Shown piece by piece: positions 62,410 to 64,000 of a stretch of DNA of 64,000 nucleotides (positions within the stretch are counted from its first letter, which is position 1; every line of letters starts with the position of its first letter). The notes beneath the pieces were generated by a model. It ran no database searches. It worked only from the letters and a program-made list of their open reading frames with translations, and was not told where the DNA came from. The DNA comes from Strigamia acuminata (taxonomy: Eukaryota > Arthropoda > Chilopoda > Geophilomorpha > Linotaeniidae). The position numbers and the translations under genes are program-made. The stretch is taken from contig OX442315.1 in assembly GCA_949358305.1 (NCBI GenBank), positions 29,662,427-29,726,426 on the forward strand, written 5' to 3'.

Positions 62410-64000
62410 CTAATAAATAAATAAACAAAAATCAATTACTCATATTCAAAAACCATCCAAAAAAAAATTATTCGTTGAATGAACCGCTATAAATAACAAA
62501 AAAAGATCGCTATTATTTAGACTCAACATGGCGCTCTCTCTACTTCCGGGCTTCCACTCGGATATTCAGCTTCGCTTCGAAATGGTTACGAGCTTTTTGA
62601 GGTCACACAAAACTGTACCATTAACCAAACATTTTTTCTGCACTCACAAGCCATTTGATCTAAAATGCCCATTTTAAAGCAACTATAGGCTCTCTTCTTA
62701 AAACTTCTTCTCTTTGTCAGAATCTTATAAATCACAAAGAGGAAGTTTGAAAAATAAATAACAAAAGACTTTCTTAGATAGATATCTAGTTTATTTTACC
62801 ACCTCCTATGCAGAAAAATCAAAACAAAAACAAAAAATTACTTTTATCGACCCAGACGAGTTGATAAAACCTGATATTCTTGCAGATAAACTCAACTATT
62901 TATCAAATACTCTTAACAATAGAGAGAAATAACGTTGGTGAAAATAACTCCATTAATTACATCTACTGTGTCTCTTGCTTATCGAGAGTATATCAATAAA
63001 AAACAGTATCTATCTTTCTACACATACTCAAGCCGACAAGATCGATGTCTGTCGATTGGTCACTAGACATGTCCAATTGAGTTCTTTTACTTTCCACCAG
63101 GCTACACTTGAAGACACACAAGGGACTTGGCCACAAGCCAATGAGGGCAAGTCCCCGAGTTGAAGACAAGAATTGGCACACGCTTCAACCTAAATACAAG
63201 CACACACCACAAGGAAACTCAAACTCGCCATTTTAACGTCAACTAGTAATTTTCTAGCTTTTTTTTATTTCTATTCTTTTATTTTCCTCTTTTTGCGAAA
63301 ACTGTCACTTTTAGTTGGGAAAATTCCCTTCACTTTATTAATTAACATGTCCAGCGTCACTTTATTATCGCTTAAAACGCCTTAATAAAGTATGACAATT
63401 TTTTCCCCCGTCGTATAACTTTCATCTCGCCTTTCTATGAAAGTCTCGCAGCAACTACGAAGCAATGTGTTGCTATAGAGACGGTAGAAGCCTCTTTTGC
63501 ACTTGATGATCAAATCTCAGGTTTCAATTTCCCAGCTCACTGCCTGATAAGCTCTTTGCTGACACCGCACTAAGAGAGTGCTTTTTATGCCATTGTCACG
63601 TGGCCTTTTGTTATATCTGTATTAAAAAAATTTAACAAAAAAAATCACAGTATCCGTGTAATAAAGTGAAGTTTTGGTTCGCTGGGGATGAAAATTTGTC
63701 CTAAGTATCGGTATCAACGGTTAACACCCCCGTGATCAGTTCGCCAACTCGGTCAGTCGTCAGACCGCACTGCAAGTTGGTGAAATGCGACAAATAACCC
63801 TTAACCACTGCTGCCGAACCCCTGGAGGCAACGGAATGGGCCCATTGAGAAAAAGGAAGTTACAACTTGAATTGACTCGACATGTTTCCTGCCATGTTTC
63901 ACTCACTCGTTTTGGATTTTATCTTCAGAAATCATTGCTATTTAAAAAAAAAAAAGTTTATAATGAAAAGTAAAGAATTTGTTTTTCTTCTATTTATTTA
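62410..64000. other. KCND upstream intron, open at the window edge
   Basis: 1.6 kb with no supported exon; the preceding KCND exon (ending at the GYG filter) must lie beyond the edge. Confidence 0.45.

Overview
This is a eukaryotic (metazoan) nuclear genome window: AT-rich, with GT-AG introns, AATAAA signals, no operons and no ribosome binding sites. I found sixteen protein-coding loci, one of them broken. The gene content (aminopeptidase N, HEXIM, SUCLG2, TMEM243, CMAS, SMC1, RIBC2, HDAC11, a SOCS-box ankyrin protein, NET1/ARHGEF3, CEP83, ISY1, Kv4) is bilaterian. Very short introns (about 50-100 bp) and short gaps between genes suggest a compact invertebrate genome. A tunicate or another invertebrate deuterostome is my best guess, but nothing in the window proves it.

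Layout. 1-2.6 kb: two tandem paralogues of an unrecognised Ser/Asp-rich protein (+). 2.8-7.5 kb: M1 aminopeptidase (-). 7.8-30 kb: a dense block in which strand alternates at every gene: HEXIM (-), SUCLG2 (+), TMEM243 (-), CMAS (+), SMC1 (-), RIBC2 (+), HDAC11 (-), ASB-like (+), NET1/ARHGEF3-like (-). After a 4 kb gap the pattern continues with CEP83 (+) and ISY1 (-). Partners therefore share divergent promoters of about 0.3-0.6 kb or converge with short 3' gaps; CMAS and SMC1 stop codons are 52 bp apart.

36.6-41.5 kb: the ISY1 locus is tandemly duplicated. The second copy is split inside a coding exon by a 1344 bp insertion with terminal inverted repeats and a 7 bp target duplication. Its core is a giant palindromic minisatellite, into which a 125 bp hAT-like element (8 bp target duplication) has jumped. 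41.6-45 kb: three lineage-restricted-looking minus-strand genes: a small secreted peptide, an orphan class A GPCR, and a 103-residue small-heat-shock-like protein with 16 cysteines. 45-64 kb: gene-poor, low-complexity sequence holding the last four coding exons of a Kv4 (Shal/KCND) potassium channel, separated by 2.5-5.6 kb introns with dispersed repeats and a MITE. Its 5' exons lie beyond 64 kb.

Functionally these are unrelated housekeeping, chromatin, cilium and signalling genes packed together; shared promoters are the main sign of possible co-regulation. SMC1 and HEXIM are nuclear, RIBC2 and CEP83 are ciliary/centriolar, and SUCLG2 is mitochondrial. The best candidates for undescribed biology are the cysteine-rich HSP20-like gene, the secreted peptide, the paralogue pair at the left edge, and the nested-transposon/palindrome structure in the second ISY1 copy.
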